64,000 bases of DNA from JAJRXR01 sp041402005 (GTDB lineage: Bacteria > Planctomycetota > Phycisphaerae > Phycisphaerales > UBA1924): contig JAWKTB010000002.1 in the NCBI GenBank assembly GCA_041402005.1, forward strand, positions 496,001-560,000, written 5' to 3'. Shown piece by piece: positions 40,361 to 48,917 of the stretch. The translations under genes were made by a program, and so were the position numbers. Numbering within the stretch: the stretch's first letter is position 1; every line of letters starts with the position of its first letter. The notes beneath the pieces were generated by a model. That model was not told where the DNA came from, did no database searches, and saw nothing but the letters and a program-made list of their open reading frames with translations.

Positions 40361-42790
40361 CTACCCGATCCGGCGAAGCCGGGCGTACTCGAGCACCAGC
40401 GTCTTCTCGCCCACGTGTCGGAAGCGGATCCTGGCCCGGGCGTGCTGGCCCCCGGTGATCGAGAGGACCTCGCCCTCGCCGAACTGGGGGTGACGCACGA
40501 GGCAGCCCACCGGGAACTCGGCCCGGTACCGGTCGCCGGCGCCCGAGATCGCGCGGCGCTGCTCGCGGACGGCGTCGAGCTCGCCCGTGATCGCGGCGCC
40601 CTCGTCGTAGTCGCGCCCGAAATCGTCGTGCTCGGATTGGTCGGAGACGCGCGTGTGCTCGTGACCCAGCTCGTCGAGGAATCGCGAGGGGACGGTCCGC
40701 TCGGTCGCGCCCCGGATCGTCCGGTACTTGGCGCTGGTGATGAGCAGGCGGCGCATGGCGCGGGTGACGCCGACGAAGGCGAGGCGGCGTTCCTCCTCGA
40801 GCGCGTCCTCCGACTCGTACGCGCGTGAGTGTGGGAGTGAGCCCTCTTCGAGGCCGATGATCGCGACGCCAGGGAACTCGAGGCCCTTGGCCGCGTGGAG
40901 TGTCATCAGTGTGACGGCGCCCTGCGCGGGGTCCACCTTGTCCGCGTCGGCGACGAGCGAGACCGATTCGAGGTAGGCCCTCAAGATGGCCAGCAGTGGG
41001 GGGGTCTGGGCCTCGGCGCCCGCCTGGGCCGCCTCGACCCCCGGGAACGAGGCCGGGTCCGACCCCGGGTCGTACTCCTCCTCGAACGCCCGCGCGGACG
41101 AGACGAGCTCGGCGAGGTTGTCCAGACGCTCCGCGTCCGACTCCAGCCCGCTCGCCAGCGCCTGCTTCTTGTACGACGCCTCCAGACCGGACTCGGCGAT
41201 CACGCGCTCGACCAGCTCGTGCAGCGAGCCCGCGACGGACTCGCCCATGAACGAACCCGACCCCGTCCAGGCATTGACGGTCTCGACGAACCTGGCGATC
41301 GCCTTGCGTGAGCGATCGGTCAGGGCGTCAAGCTCGCCCGCGCGGGTCAGCCCCTCCCAGATCGGGATCCCCGCGCGGCCCGCGGCGCCCGCGATCGTCT
41401 CCAGGCTGGACTTCCCGATGCCGCGCGCCGGTGTGTTGATCACCCGCGTCAGCGAGACGTCGTCGGCGGGGTTTGCGACGAGGCGCAGGTACGCCAAGGC
41501 GTTCTTGACCTCCTCACGCTGGTAAAAAGCAGTCCCCCGGGCGATCACGTACGGGATCGAGGCCTGGCGGAGCGCCTCCTCCATCACGCGCGACAAGGCG
41601 TTGGTGCGGTAGAAGACCGCCATGTCCTTCCATGCCAGGGCGTCCTCCTCCTTGAGCAGACTCAGCCAGTCGCTGACGAGCTCCGCCTCGTGGCGTTCGT
41701 CGCGGCAGAGCGTGACCTCGCACGTCTCGCCCCCCTCCAGGCTCGTGTACAGGTCCTTGTGCTTGCGGCGCGTGTTGTGGCGGATCAGGGTGTCGGCGAC
41801 GCCCAGGATGCGATGGGTCGAGCGGAAGTTCTCGCCGAGCGTGATGACCTTCGCGCCCGGGTAGCGCTCCTCGAACTCGAGGATGTTGGTGATGTCGGCG
41901 CCGCGCCAGGCGTAGATCGACTGGTCGGGGTCGCCCACGACGCAGATGTTGGGCGGCGCCAACTCGGTTTCGCCGGGCAGCGCCCGCCCCTCGCCCGCGA
42001 GCAGCGACGCGATGCGGAACTGGGCGTGGTTGGTGTCCTGGTACTCGTCGATGAGGAGGTAGTGCCAGCGTTCCTGAAGCTCGGCACGGATCTCCTCACG
42101 CTCCTCGAGCATCGTCGCGGTGTGCAGGAGGAGGTCGTCGAAGTCAATCGCCCCGGCCTTGCGGAGTGACGACGCGTATGCCGCGTAGATCTTCGCGAGC
42201 TGGGTTGAATAGAAGTCCCGGGCGTCTGCCGCGAACTTCTCGGCGTCCTTCAGCTCGTTCTTCGCGTTGGAGATCGCCGCCAGCACCGAGCGGGGGGGCC
42301 AGTTCGAGCCCGACAAGCCCATGTCCTTGAGGACACGCTTCATCGCCGCCCCCTGGTCGGCGGCGTCGTAGATCGTGTAGTCCGGCTTGAGCCCCGGGAT
42401 CTGCGCCCGATCGGCGTACCGCCTGAGCAGGCGGGCGCACAGCGAGTGGAAGGTCGTGATCGTCAGCCCCCGGGTCCGTCGGTCGGCCCGGGCCTGCTCC
42501 TCTCCCGCGTCGGCGCCCAGGACCTGGCGGATGACCCGCAGGCGCATCTCGCTGGCGGCCTTGTTTGTGAACGTGAGGGCCAGGATCGACCAGGGGGGCG
42601 TGCCGAGGCTCAGCAGGTGGGCGATTCGGCGGGTGATCACCCGGGTCTTGCCCGAGCCCGGGCCGGCGAGGACGAGCACGGGGCCCTCCGTCGTCGTGAC
42701 GGCCTGCCGCTGCGCGTCGGTCAACCCATCGAGCACGCCCTCCGCCATCGCCGGCGACGCCTCCGCGTCAGTGGTCATGGATCCGTCCAT
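40361..42790 (-). CDS. pcrA: UvrD/PcrA-type 3'-5' DNA helicase
   Basis: 809 residues from the ATG at 42790 (a TTG at 42796 is also in frame). Superfamily 1A helicase with all motifs: Q motif LTDAQRQAV, Walker A VLAGPGSGKTRVITRRI, Ia LTFTNKAASEMR, Walker B ILIDEYQDTNHAQ style (here LLIDEYQDTNHAQ), motif III VVGDPDQSIYAWRGAD, motif IV ENFRST, and motif V/VI VTLMTLHAAKGLEFPGV and EERRLAFVGVTRA. The C-terminal Tudor-like segment (RHPQFGEGEVLSITGGQ) that binds RNA polymerase is present. It acts in nucleotide excision repair with UvrA and UvrB, both encoded in this window, and in replication restart. Confidence 0.95.
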   Translation of the reverse strand: MDGSMTTDAEASPAMAEGVLDGLTDAQRQAVTTTEGPVLVLAGPGSGKTRVITRRIAHLLSLGTPPWSILALTFTNKAASEMRLRVIRQVLGADAGEEQARADRRTRGLTITTFHSLCARLLRRYADRAQIPGLKPDYTIYDAADQGAAMKRVLKDMGLSGSNWPPRSVLAAISNAKNELKDAEKFAADARDFYSTQLAKIYAAYASSLRKAGAIDFDDLLLHTATMLEEREEIRAELQERWHYLLIDEYQDTNHAQFRIASLLAGEGRALPGETELAPPNICVVGDPDQSIYAWRGADITNILEFEERYPGAKVITLGENFRSTHRILGVADTLIRHNTRRKHKDLYTSLEGGETCEVTLCRDERHEAELVSDWLSLLKEEDALAWKDMAVFYRTNALSRVMEEALRQASIPYVIARGTAFYQREEVKNALAYLRLVANPADDVSLTRVINTPARGIGKSSLETIAGAAGRAGIPIWEGLTRAGELDALTDRSRKAIARFVETVNAWTGSGSFMGESVAGSLHELVERVIAESGLEASYKKQALASGLESDAERLDNLAELVSSARAFEEEYDPGSDPASFPGVEAAQAGAEAQTPPLLAILRAYLESVSLVADADKVDPAQGAVTLMTLHAAKGLEFPGVAIIGLEEGSLPHSRAYESEDALEEERRLAFVGVTRAMRRLLITSAKYRTIRGATERTVPSRFLDELGHEHTRVSDQSEHDDFGRDYDEGAAITGELDAVREQRRAISGAGDRYRAEFPVGCLVRHPQFGEGEVLSITGGQHARARIRFRHVGEKTLVLEYARLRRIG

Positions 42791-42805
42791 CGCCAAGCGT
42801 ATGAC

Positions 42806-44767
42806 TCACGAGGCGGGCTCGCCGTCCTCGCTCTGGCCGATGTCCTCCCCCTCCTGGCCAGACGGGCCCGGCTGGCCCGACAGCTCGGGGGGGATCTCGA
42901 TCGGCGTGCCGACGTGGGGGGTCGTCGCGGCGCGGGTGATGAGCGCGACGTCGTCGGGCAACGCCTCGGCGACCTGCGTCACCACGTCGCCCTCGATCTT
43001 CCGCGCGAACATCGAGCGGCGCGACTTACCCATGATCAGCGTGTCGCACCCGTACGTCACGGTGTAGTCCAGGATCTCGCCCGTGATGTCGGCGCTCGTC
43101 ACGTAGATCGGCACAAAGGGCACGCCCGCGGCTTTGGCCAGCAGAGCCGTCGTCCCCAGGGCTTCCTGCGCGTCCGGGTCCTCCTCGATCCGGGGTACTC
43201 GTCCCGGCGCCAGGTCCATGACCCGCAGCGTGCGCACGTAGATCGCAAACAGCGTCCCCTTCCGACGACGTGCCAGGTCGACCGCGAACTCGGACTGGTA
43301 CCGACCTCTCGCCGCCAGCATGATCTTCGGCTTATCAGGGTCGATCGCGAAAGGCTCGGCAGTCTTGACCTGCCCAAGCCAGCCCTGGATGGGCTCGGGA
43401 ATGGGCTGAGGGGCGCCGACTGTAATGGCGCGCCGCAAACCACGCAAAGCCAGGACCGAACCGATGACGACGGCAGCGAAGATCGTTGCGTTGGGTTTGG
43501 CGACGACGATCGTCGCCTCGACTAGGAACATGAAGACGCCCAGGGCCCAGAGGCCCAGACGCGTGAACTGCGAGATCGTCAGCTTCATGTTGATGGCACA
43601 GGAGAGGACGCTGATGGTGATCGCGCCGACGACGCCCACCGCGTACAGCTCGGCGAGGTGGGCGACGTCGCGCTCGATGAGGAGAACGACGACGGAGACA
43701 ATGATCGCGACGACCAAGGGCAGGCTTGGCACGCCTGAGTAGTTCAGGCGCCGCATTGACCTGGGCAGCTCCTTGTCCTGGGCCATGGAGTACATGACCG
43801 AGACCATGGCCATGACGCCGGTGTTGGCGGCCGAGAGGAGCAGCAGGCCGAAGACCCCGCCACAGATGTGCCCGAGGATGCCGCCGAGGTTCGCGCCGAA
43901 CAAATGCTGGCTGCCCTCGGTGGCCAGGAGCTTCATGGCGGTGTCGCGGTACTCGAGGACGGCCTGAGAGGGTTCGCCGCCGTGGGCGAGTTGCACGGCG
44001 TCCGGCGGGACGTCGGTCATATGCGCCAGTGCCGGTACGCCCGCCAGTGCGAGACCGAAGATCACGTTGAGGATTGCGACCTCAAGGAGGACGGGCCAGA
44101 TGGTGCGCTTGGAGGTGCGTGCGACGGGGCGGCGCATGAGGCCGGTCATGTTGGCGACAGCCTCGATGCCCGCCAGCGCGAGCAGGATGCGGACGAGCGA
44201 CTCCCAGCGTTCCCACGGCCCCGATACGGAGGGGTGACCCCAGGAGATCGTGGAAATGCCCTCAGGGATGTATGGAGCGGCGACGATGAGGACGTAGGTA
44301 CTGGCGCCGAGGGCGACGAGGGCGATGAAGAGGGCGAATCGCCCGGCACTCTTTGCGCCGAGCCAGTTGACGATGCCGAGGGCGAAGATGGTGACGACGG
44401 CAAGGGGAAGGGCGAACTGCTCGCCGACGCCGAAGTAGTGGAAAGCCTCGATCGCGGAGATCGCGATGGTGACGATGTAGTCGCACAGGAGAAGGGTGGC
44501 GCCGATGACGGAGAGGAGGGGGCTGAGCTGTCGGGCGGCGGTGTAGGTGCCTCCACCGTCGGGGAAGCATCGGCAGATAACTGTGTACGCCCACGCGACA
44601 GCGGCCATGATGAGGCCCATCGCGACGAGGTACATGACGCTGGCGTGCCCCGTGTAGAAGAAGGCGAGGCCCAGGACGTACAGGCGGCTGGTCCCCCAGT
44701 CGCCATAGAGCAGGGGCCCCGCGTGGAACCACTTGAGCGTGCGCGGCCTGCTTTCGGTGACGAGCAT
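42806..44767 (-). CDS. APC-family permease fused to C-terminal UspA-like domain
   Basis: 653 residues from the ATG at 44767; the open frame running further to 45670 is only the antisense of the kinase gene. The first ~480 residues hold about twelve transmembrane helices of an amino acid-polyamine-organocation transporter (GDWGTSRLYVLGLAFFYTG; PDGGGTYTAARQLSPLLSVI; VRILLALAGIEAVANMTGLM; SAANTGVMAMVSVMYSMAQD). The last ~150 residues resemble a universal stress protein domain (KIMLAARGRYQSEFAVDLAR, then TLIMGKSRRSMFARKIEGDV, which has the nucleotide-binding GxS...G pattern). The substrate is unknown. UspA fusion suggests control of transport by ATP or stress state. It is divergent from the Ser/Thr kinase at 44951. 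Confidence 0.87.
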   Translation of the reverse strand: MLVTESRPRTLKWFHAGPLLYGDWGTSRLYVLGLAFFYTGHASVMYLVAMGLIMAAVAWAYTVICRCFPDGGGTYTAARQLSPLLSVIGATLLLCDYIVTIAISAIEAFHYFGVGEQFALPLAVVTIFALGIVNWLGAKSAGRFALFIALVALGASTYVLIVAAPYIPEGISTISWGHPSVSGPWERWESLVRILLALAGIEAVANMTGLMRRPVARTSKRTIWPVLLEVAILNVIFGLALAGVPALAHMTDVPPDAVQLAHGGEPSQAVLEYRDTAMKLLATEGSQHLFGANLGGILGHICGGVFGLLLLSAANTGVMAMVSVMYSMAQDKELPRSMRRLNYSGVPSLPLVVAIIVSVVVLLIERDVAHLAELYAVGVVGAITISVLSCAINMKLTISQFTRLGLWALGVFMFLVEATIVVAKPNATIFAAVVIGSVLALRGLRRAITVGAPQPIPEPIQGWLGQVKTAEPFAIDPDKPKIMLAARGRYQSEFAVDLARRRKGTLFAIYVRTLRVMDLAPGRVPRIEEDPDAQEALGTTALLAKAAGVPFVPIYVTSADITGEILDYTVTYGCDTLIMGKSRRSMFARKIEGDVVTQVAEALPDDVALITRAATTPHVGTPIEIPPELSGQPGPSGQEGEDIGQSEDGEPAS

Positions 44768-44950
44768 TCTGCCGATCCCGGGCTGAATCGGGCCGTCCTG
44801 GCCCGGAGAGTCGGGAAGCCTACACGGATGGGCCCCTGGCCGCGAGTTCTCGGTCGGTCCCCTCGCGCGCGTAGACTCTCCATTCGTTTGACAGCCTCCC
44901 GGGGCGGATCTAGCTTGCCCCGGCGACCGAATCGGATCCCAGAGTTCGAC

Positions 44951-46330
44951 ATGGGCGACGATCCCCGAGAGACGGACCCAAACAAGACGGCCCCGATCGC
45001 CGACCCGTCGGCGGGGGACGCCGATGCGCCCACGACCGTCGAGGAGGCCGAGCGCAAACTCCAGGAGGCCGCCAAGAGCGGGACCAACCTGGACACGCTC
45101 GTCGGGCGCCTCGTCGTCGAGCAGGGCCTGGCGACCTCCGACGAGGTGAAGCACTGCCTCGAGATCCGACGCCAGAGCGAGGAGGACGAGTCCAACAAGT
45201 CGCTGATGGCGCTGCTCGTCGAGCGGGACTACGTCACCAAGCGTCAGCTCACGCGACTGCGCGAGATCCTCGAGGCCGAGCGCCAGGGGCAGAAGATCCC
45301 CGGGTACAAGATCCTGGGCGAGCTCGGCGCGGGCGCGATGGCCAAGGTCTACAAGGCCAAGCAGCTCAGCCTGAACCGGGACGTCGCGATCAAGGTCCTG
45401 CCCAAGAAGTACTCGCAGAACGCGCAGTTCATCGAGCGGTTCTACGCCGAGGGACGGGCCGCCGCCCAGCTCAACCATCCCAACATCGTGCAGGCGTTCG
45501 ACGTGGGCAGCGCCGGGGACACCTACTTCTTCGTGATGGAGTACGTCGCCGGGCGAACCGTCCACGACGACATCCAGGAGCACAAGCGGTACTCCGAGCG
45601 GGAGGCCGTCGACATCATCATCCAGGTCGCCGAGGCGCTGGAGCACGCCCACGCCAAGGGCCTGATCCACCGGGACGTCAAGCCCAAGAACATCATGATC
45701 ACCCGCGAGGGGGTGGTGAAGCTGGCGGACATGGGCCTGGCGCGGGCGGTGTCGGACGTGGAGGCCGCCGAGGCGGAGAAGGGCAAGGCGTTCGGGACGC
45801 CGTACTACATCTCACCCGAGCAGATCCGGGGCGAGATCAACATCGGGCCGCCCGCGGACGTCTACTCGCTGGGGGCGACGCTCTACCACATGGTGACGGG
45901 GTCGGTGCCCTACGAGGGGAAGAACCCCTCGGCGGTGATGCACAAGCACCTGAAGGGGGAGCTGGTGCCGCCGGACCACGTGAACCCGAAGCTGAGCGCC
46001 GGAATCGCCGAGGTCGTCGAGATGATGATGGCCCGGAACCCGAAGAAGCGGTACCAGACCGCGACAGACCTCCTGGTGGACCTGCGGGCGATCAAGAAGG
46101 GGGAGCAGCCGCCGATCGCGCACAAGGAAGTGCTGGCGGCGGACGAGTTGGCGTCGCTGGCCGCCGCCGAGGCCGCCGCCGCGATCGAGGGGATCCCGGA
46201 GGACACCTCGCGGGAGGGCGGGCGTCCGATCGGGGAGATCCTGCTCTCGCCTCCTTACCTGATCCTGCTGGCCTTGCTGGCGCTCAGCGCGATCCTGAAC
46301 GTGTTCTTGTTCGCGTTCTACAGCCACTGA
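44951..46330 (+). CDS. Membrane-anchored Ser/Thr protein kinase
   Basis: 459 residues from the ATG at 44951; the open frame further upstream is antisense to the permease. The N-terminal ~110 residues contain two copies of a LVxxLVVEQGL-T-xxV/QL motif (residues 50-72 and 85-104), as in the N-terminal domains of type II/IV secretion ATPases. The kinase domain runs from ~118 to ~375: glycine loop ELGAGAMAKVYKA, VAIKVL (Lys 148), catalytic loop HRDVKPKNIM, LADMGLARA (DMG replaces DFG) and GTPYYISPEQIRGE. After an Ala-rich linker one C-terminal transmembrane helix (YLILLALLALSAILNVFLFA) anchors it, with the kinase in the cytoplasm. It has no PASTA or other external sensor. Confidence 0.9.
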   Translation: MGDDPRETDPNKTAPIADPSAGDADAPTTVEEAERKLQEAAKSGTNLDTLVGRLVVEQGLATSDEVKHCLEIRRQSEEDESNKSLMALLVERDYVTKRQLTRLREILEAERQGQKIPGYKILGELGAGAMAKVYKAKQLSLNRDVAIKVLPKKYSQNAQFIERFYAEGRAAAQLNHPNIVQAFDVGSAGDTYFFVMEYVAGRTVHDDIQEHKRYSEREAVDIIIQVAEALEHAHAKGLIHRDVKPKNIMITREGVVKLADMGLARAVSDVEAAEAEKGKAFGTPYYISPEQIRGEINIGPPADVYSLGATLYHMVTGSVPYEGKNPSAVMHKHLKGELVPPDHVNPKLSAGIAEVVEMMMARNPKKRYQTATDLLVDLRAIKKGEQPPIAHKEVLAADELASLAAAEAAAAIEGIPEDTSREGGRPIGEILLSPPYLILLALLALSAILNVFLFAFYSH

Positions 46331-46669
46331 TCCCCCGATGAACCCGGTTTCACGCACGATGGGGGCTCGCAGCCCGGGTGGCTCCCGGGACGCCGGGCTT
46401 GCCTTGGGGGCGCCGGGGCGGTTGAATAGGAAGGAGCCCCGTGGCGGTCGCCCCGGGGAGGCCTCCAAGGGAGTACGCCCGATGGGCGAGCAGACGGCAC
46501 GCAGCATGGAGCATGGAGACCCGGGCGCCCGCCCGGTGTTCGTCCAGATGCGCTCATGAGGCGGCGGCGTCCCCGACGGGGCGAAAACTCTGGTTCGATT
46601 TCTGCCGATCAGCCATCCCGGCATGTGTCCGGGCGGGGGTTGATCGTGCATCCCGAGAGGAGCTGACAC
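46331..46669. other. Region between kinase and infC without recognised gene
   Basis: About 340 bases. A small open frame (46338-46559) has no convincing composition, homology or ribosome binding site. GC-rich inverted segments near 46365-46400 (CAGCCCGGGTGGCTCCCGGG...CCCGGGC type) could be the kinase terminator. The end of the region is the infC leader with GAGAGGAG at 46655-46662. No structured RNA class was recognised. Confidence 0.4.
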
Positions 46670-46672
46670 ATC
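46655..46672 (+). promoter_or_regulatory. Ribosome binding site and AUC start codon of infC
   Basis: GAGAGGAG, a spacer of seven bases after AGGAG, then ATC at 46670-46672. A stop codon TGA in the same frame lies at 46664-46666, so ATC is effectively the first usable codon. This arrangement decides the start and implies the IF-3 autoregulation by start-codon discrimination known from other bacteria. Confidence 0.8.
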
Positions 46673-47455
46673 GCACGCAGAAGGTTTCTCCGCCCGACGA
46701 CCCCGATCCGCCGCACGCGGGTCAACCACATGATCCGGATCTCGCCGATCCGCCTGATCGACGAGGACAACGAGCAGGTTGGCGTGGTCGAGACGGCCGA
46801 CGCCCTCCGGCGCGCGCAGGAAGCGGGCCTCGACCTGGTCGAGGTCGTGCCCGACTCGCGCCCGCCGGTCTGCAAGATCATGGACTACGGGAAGTACAAG
46901 TACGACCTCTCCAAGAAGGAGCAGAAGTCGCGGGCGTCGTCCAAGTCCACCGAGCTGAAGGAGATCCGTCTCGGGCGTTCGATCAAGATCGACCCGCACG
47001 ACGTGCAGATCCGGGTGGACCAGTCCCGCCGCTTCCTCATGGCGGGGCACAAGGTGCAGCTCACCCAGCGGTTCCGCGGGCGCGAGATGGCCCACAAGGA
47101 GCTGGGCCTGGAGCGACTGCACAAGATCTGCGTGGACCTGTCGGACATCGCGAAGGTGGAGATGGCGCCCCGCTGGATGGGGCGCCAGGCGAGCATCGTC
47201 CTCGCCCCCGACAAGGCGAAGATCGAGGCCCTCAAGCGCAAGCTCGAGAAGGAGGGCAAGGCGCACAAGGACGAGGACCTTGAGGCCCTGGAGGCCCAGG
47301 TCGAGAAGCAGAACATCGAGGCCGGCGGCGACGACGACCACGACGACCACGACGACCGCCCGACCGGTGTCGGCACGAAGCGCGGCAAGGGCCCCGCCGA
47401 CCAGCGTGCCGTCAACCCGATCGACTCGGAGATGGAAGAGCTGCTCGGGGGCTGA
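46670..47455 (+). CDS. infC: Translation initiation factor IF-3, non-canonical AUC start
   Basis: 261 residues if started at ATC 46670. The N-terminal IF-3 motif needs residues before the only ATG (46730): the frame reads TRVNHMIRISPIRLIDEDNE, matching the family's RVNxxIRxxxVRLIDxxGE. Upstream of that ATG the frame has no ATG, GTG, TTG or CTG before a stop at 46664, and GAGAGGAGC sits seven bases before ATC. infC is known to use rare AUU/AUC/AUA starts, which lets IF-3 repress its own translation. Further family motifs are VCKIMDYGKYKYDLSKKEQK and the C-domain FRGREMAHKELG. A C-terminal extension rich in Asp and His (GGDDDHDDHDDRP) goes beyond the usual ~180 residues. rpmI and rplT, the usual neighbours, are absent. 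Confidence 0.93.
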   Translation: MARRRFLRPTTPIRRTRVNHMIRISPIRLIDEDNEQVGVVETADALRRAQEAGLDLVEVVPDSRPPVCKIMDYGKYKYDLSKKEQKSRASSKSTELKEIRLGRSIKIDPHDVQIRVDQSRRFLMAGHKVQLTQRFRGREMAHKELGLERLHKICVDLSDIAKVEMAPRWMGRQASIVLAPDKAKIEALKRKLEKEGKAHKDEDLEALEAQVEKQNIEAGGDDDHDDHDDRPTGVGTKRGKGPADQRAVNPIDSEMEELLGG

Positions 47456-47479
47456 GTCGGATTCTCAGATTGCAAATTG

Positions 47480-47557
47480 CCAGATAGCAGATAGCAGATC
47501 AGGAGAGCTGTGTGGGGGGCGCAGCCCGACGCGTCCTATCTGCCATCTGCTATCTGG
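47480..47557. repeat. Inverted repeat built from a heptanucleotide unit, downstream of infC
   Basis: Left arm CCAGATAGCAGATAGCAGAT (47480-47499) has period seven (AGATAGC). The right arm at 47538-47557 is its reverse complement with one mismatch in 20. The preceding ATTCTCAGATTGCAAATTGC is part of the same element. It lies between the convergent ends of infC (47455) and the permease (47563) and can stop transcription from both sides. Same architecture as the 36304 element. Confidence 0.8.
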
Positions 47558-47562
47558 CCATC

Positions 47563-48894
47563 TCAATCATGCCGTAGCGCCACGATCGGGTCTTGGGCCG
47601 CCGCCTTGCGCGCGGGGTAGATCCCGAAGACCAGCCCCGTCGCCGCCGCGACCAGGAAGGCGACCACGACCGACCAGAGCGAGACCAGGGTCGGCAGGCT
47701 CGCATCCGCCGGGAAGTGCTTGCCGATGATCGGCGCCTGGGGCAGCAGGGGCACCAGCACGTTGAGCCCGACGCTGAGCGCCAGGCCCAGGACGACCCCG
47801 ATCAGCCCGCCGATAGAACTAAGTACGCCCGTCTCGACGAGGAACTGGGCGATGATGTGCCGGCGTGTGGCGCCGAGGGCGCGCCGGATCCCGATCTCGC
47901 GGGTCCGCTCGGTGACGGTCGCGAGCATGATGTTCATGATGCCGATGCCGCCGACGAGGAGGCTGATCGCGGCGATCGCCCCCGAGATCCACTGACCGGT
48001 CAGGGCCTCCTTGCGGGCGGTCTCGAGCAGCTCGTAGGGCACGATCATGCTCAGATCCTCGAGCCCCGGGTGACGCTGCTCCAGGATCCGGCGCAGGCGG
48101 GCCGCGTCGAGGATCACGCGCTCGCGCGTCGGCGCGACGAGGTAGATCTCCGAGACCTGCACCTCCGCCGCAGAAAACGACCCGCTCTGGCGACGGATGA
48201 CCGTGTCCCCGAAGACCGACCTGGCGGTCGTGATCGGGAAGTGGATGTCGAGGTTGATGTCTCGCCCGACGCGCGTCGCGCCGGCGCCCCCGGACAGCCC
48301 GACGGGCGCCAGCACGCCGACGACTTCCAGGGGCGTCTCGTCCACGCGGATCGTCTCGCCGATCGGGTCCTCGAGGAAGAACATCTCCTTGGCGACCTCT
48401 GACCCGATCACGCAGACGAGCGCCCGAGCCTCCATGTCCTGATCGTTGAGGTAACGCCCGCTCGAGAGCGTGAGGCGGGCCGCGTCCAGAAGCTGGGGCG
48501 TCGTGCCGATGGCCTGTGACACCTGACGCTTCTGCTCGCGGAGGACCTGCTCGCCGACCTCCTTCAAGGGCACGATCGCCTCGGCGTCGGGGAAGAACGC
48601 CTGGATGACGCGCTCGTCCTCGCGCGTCAGCCCGTAGCTCAGGATCCGCGAACGCTGCTGGCCGCCGGATACGTCCTGGCTCTCGGGCGGCCGCTGCGAG
48701 CGGACGATGATGTTCTTGGCGCCAAGGCGTTCGATCTGGGCCAGCGCCTCGGCGGTCGAGCCCTCGCCGATCGAGACCATCGTGATGACGGCGGCAACGC
48801 CGAAGATGATGCCCATCGCGGTCAGGATGCTGCGGAGCATTGCCAGCCGCAGGTTGGCCAGGCCGAGCTTGATGGTCTCGATGAGGAACGTCAC
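47563..48894 (-). CDS. MacB/FtsX-type ABC transporter permease
   Basis: 443 residues from a GTG at 48894. The longer frame upstream overlaps the divergent gene and is implausible. An N-terminal transmembrane helix (AMLRSILTAMGIIFGVAAVI) is followed by a large extracytoplasmic MacB-like domain (about residues 45-290) and three C-terminal helices with the FtsX signature (MNIMLATVTERTREIGIRRA, LGATRRHIIAQFLVE). It ends in the typical DPIVALRHD. Such permeases drive mechanotransmission in lipoprotein release or efflux. The partner ATPase and membrane fusion protein are not in the window, so this is an orphan permease here. Confidence 0.88.
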   Translation of the reverse strand: MTFLIETIKLGLANLRLAMLRSILTAMGIIFGVAAVITMVSIGEGSTAEALAQIERLGAKNIIVRSQRPPESQDVSGGQQRSRILSYGLTREDERVIQAFFPDAEAIVPLKEVGEQVLREQKRQVSQAIGTTPQLLDAARLTLSSGRYLNDQDMEARALVCVIGSEVAKEMFFLEDPIGETIRVDETPLEVVGVLAPVGLSGGAGATRVGRDINLDIHFPITTARSVFGDTVIRRQSGSFSAAEVQVSEIYLVAPTRERVILDAARLRRILEQRHPGLEDLSMIVPYELLETARKEALTGQWISGAIAAISLLVGGIGIMNIMLATVTERTREIGIRRALGATRRHIIAQFLVETGVLSSIGGLIGVVLGLALSVGLNVLVPLLPQAPIIGKHFPADASLPTLVSLWSVVVAFLVAAATGLVFGIYPARKAAAQDPIVALRHD

Positions 48895-48917
48895 GAAGAG
48901 ACCCCGAAAAAAATCAA

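Noticed and set aside
42806..45670. 954-residue reading of the permease frame
   Set aside because: The N-terminal ~300 residues are antisense to the Ser/Thr kinase; the permease starts naturally at 44767.
43868..46330. 820-residue reading of the kinase frame
   Set aside because: The part before 44951 is antisense to the permease and strongly acidic without motifs.
46338..46559. 73-residue open frame between kinase and infC
   Set aside because: No ribosome binding site, low-complexity Gly/Arg/Pro composition and no recognisable fold.
46590..46620. tRNA-like T-loop (ctggttcgatttctg) near infC
   Set aside because: No matching acceptor, D or anticodon stems around it.
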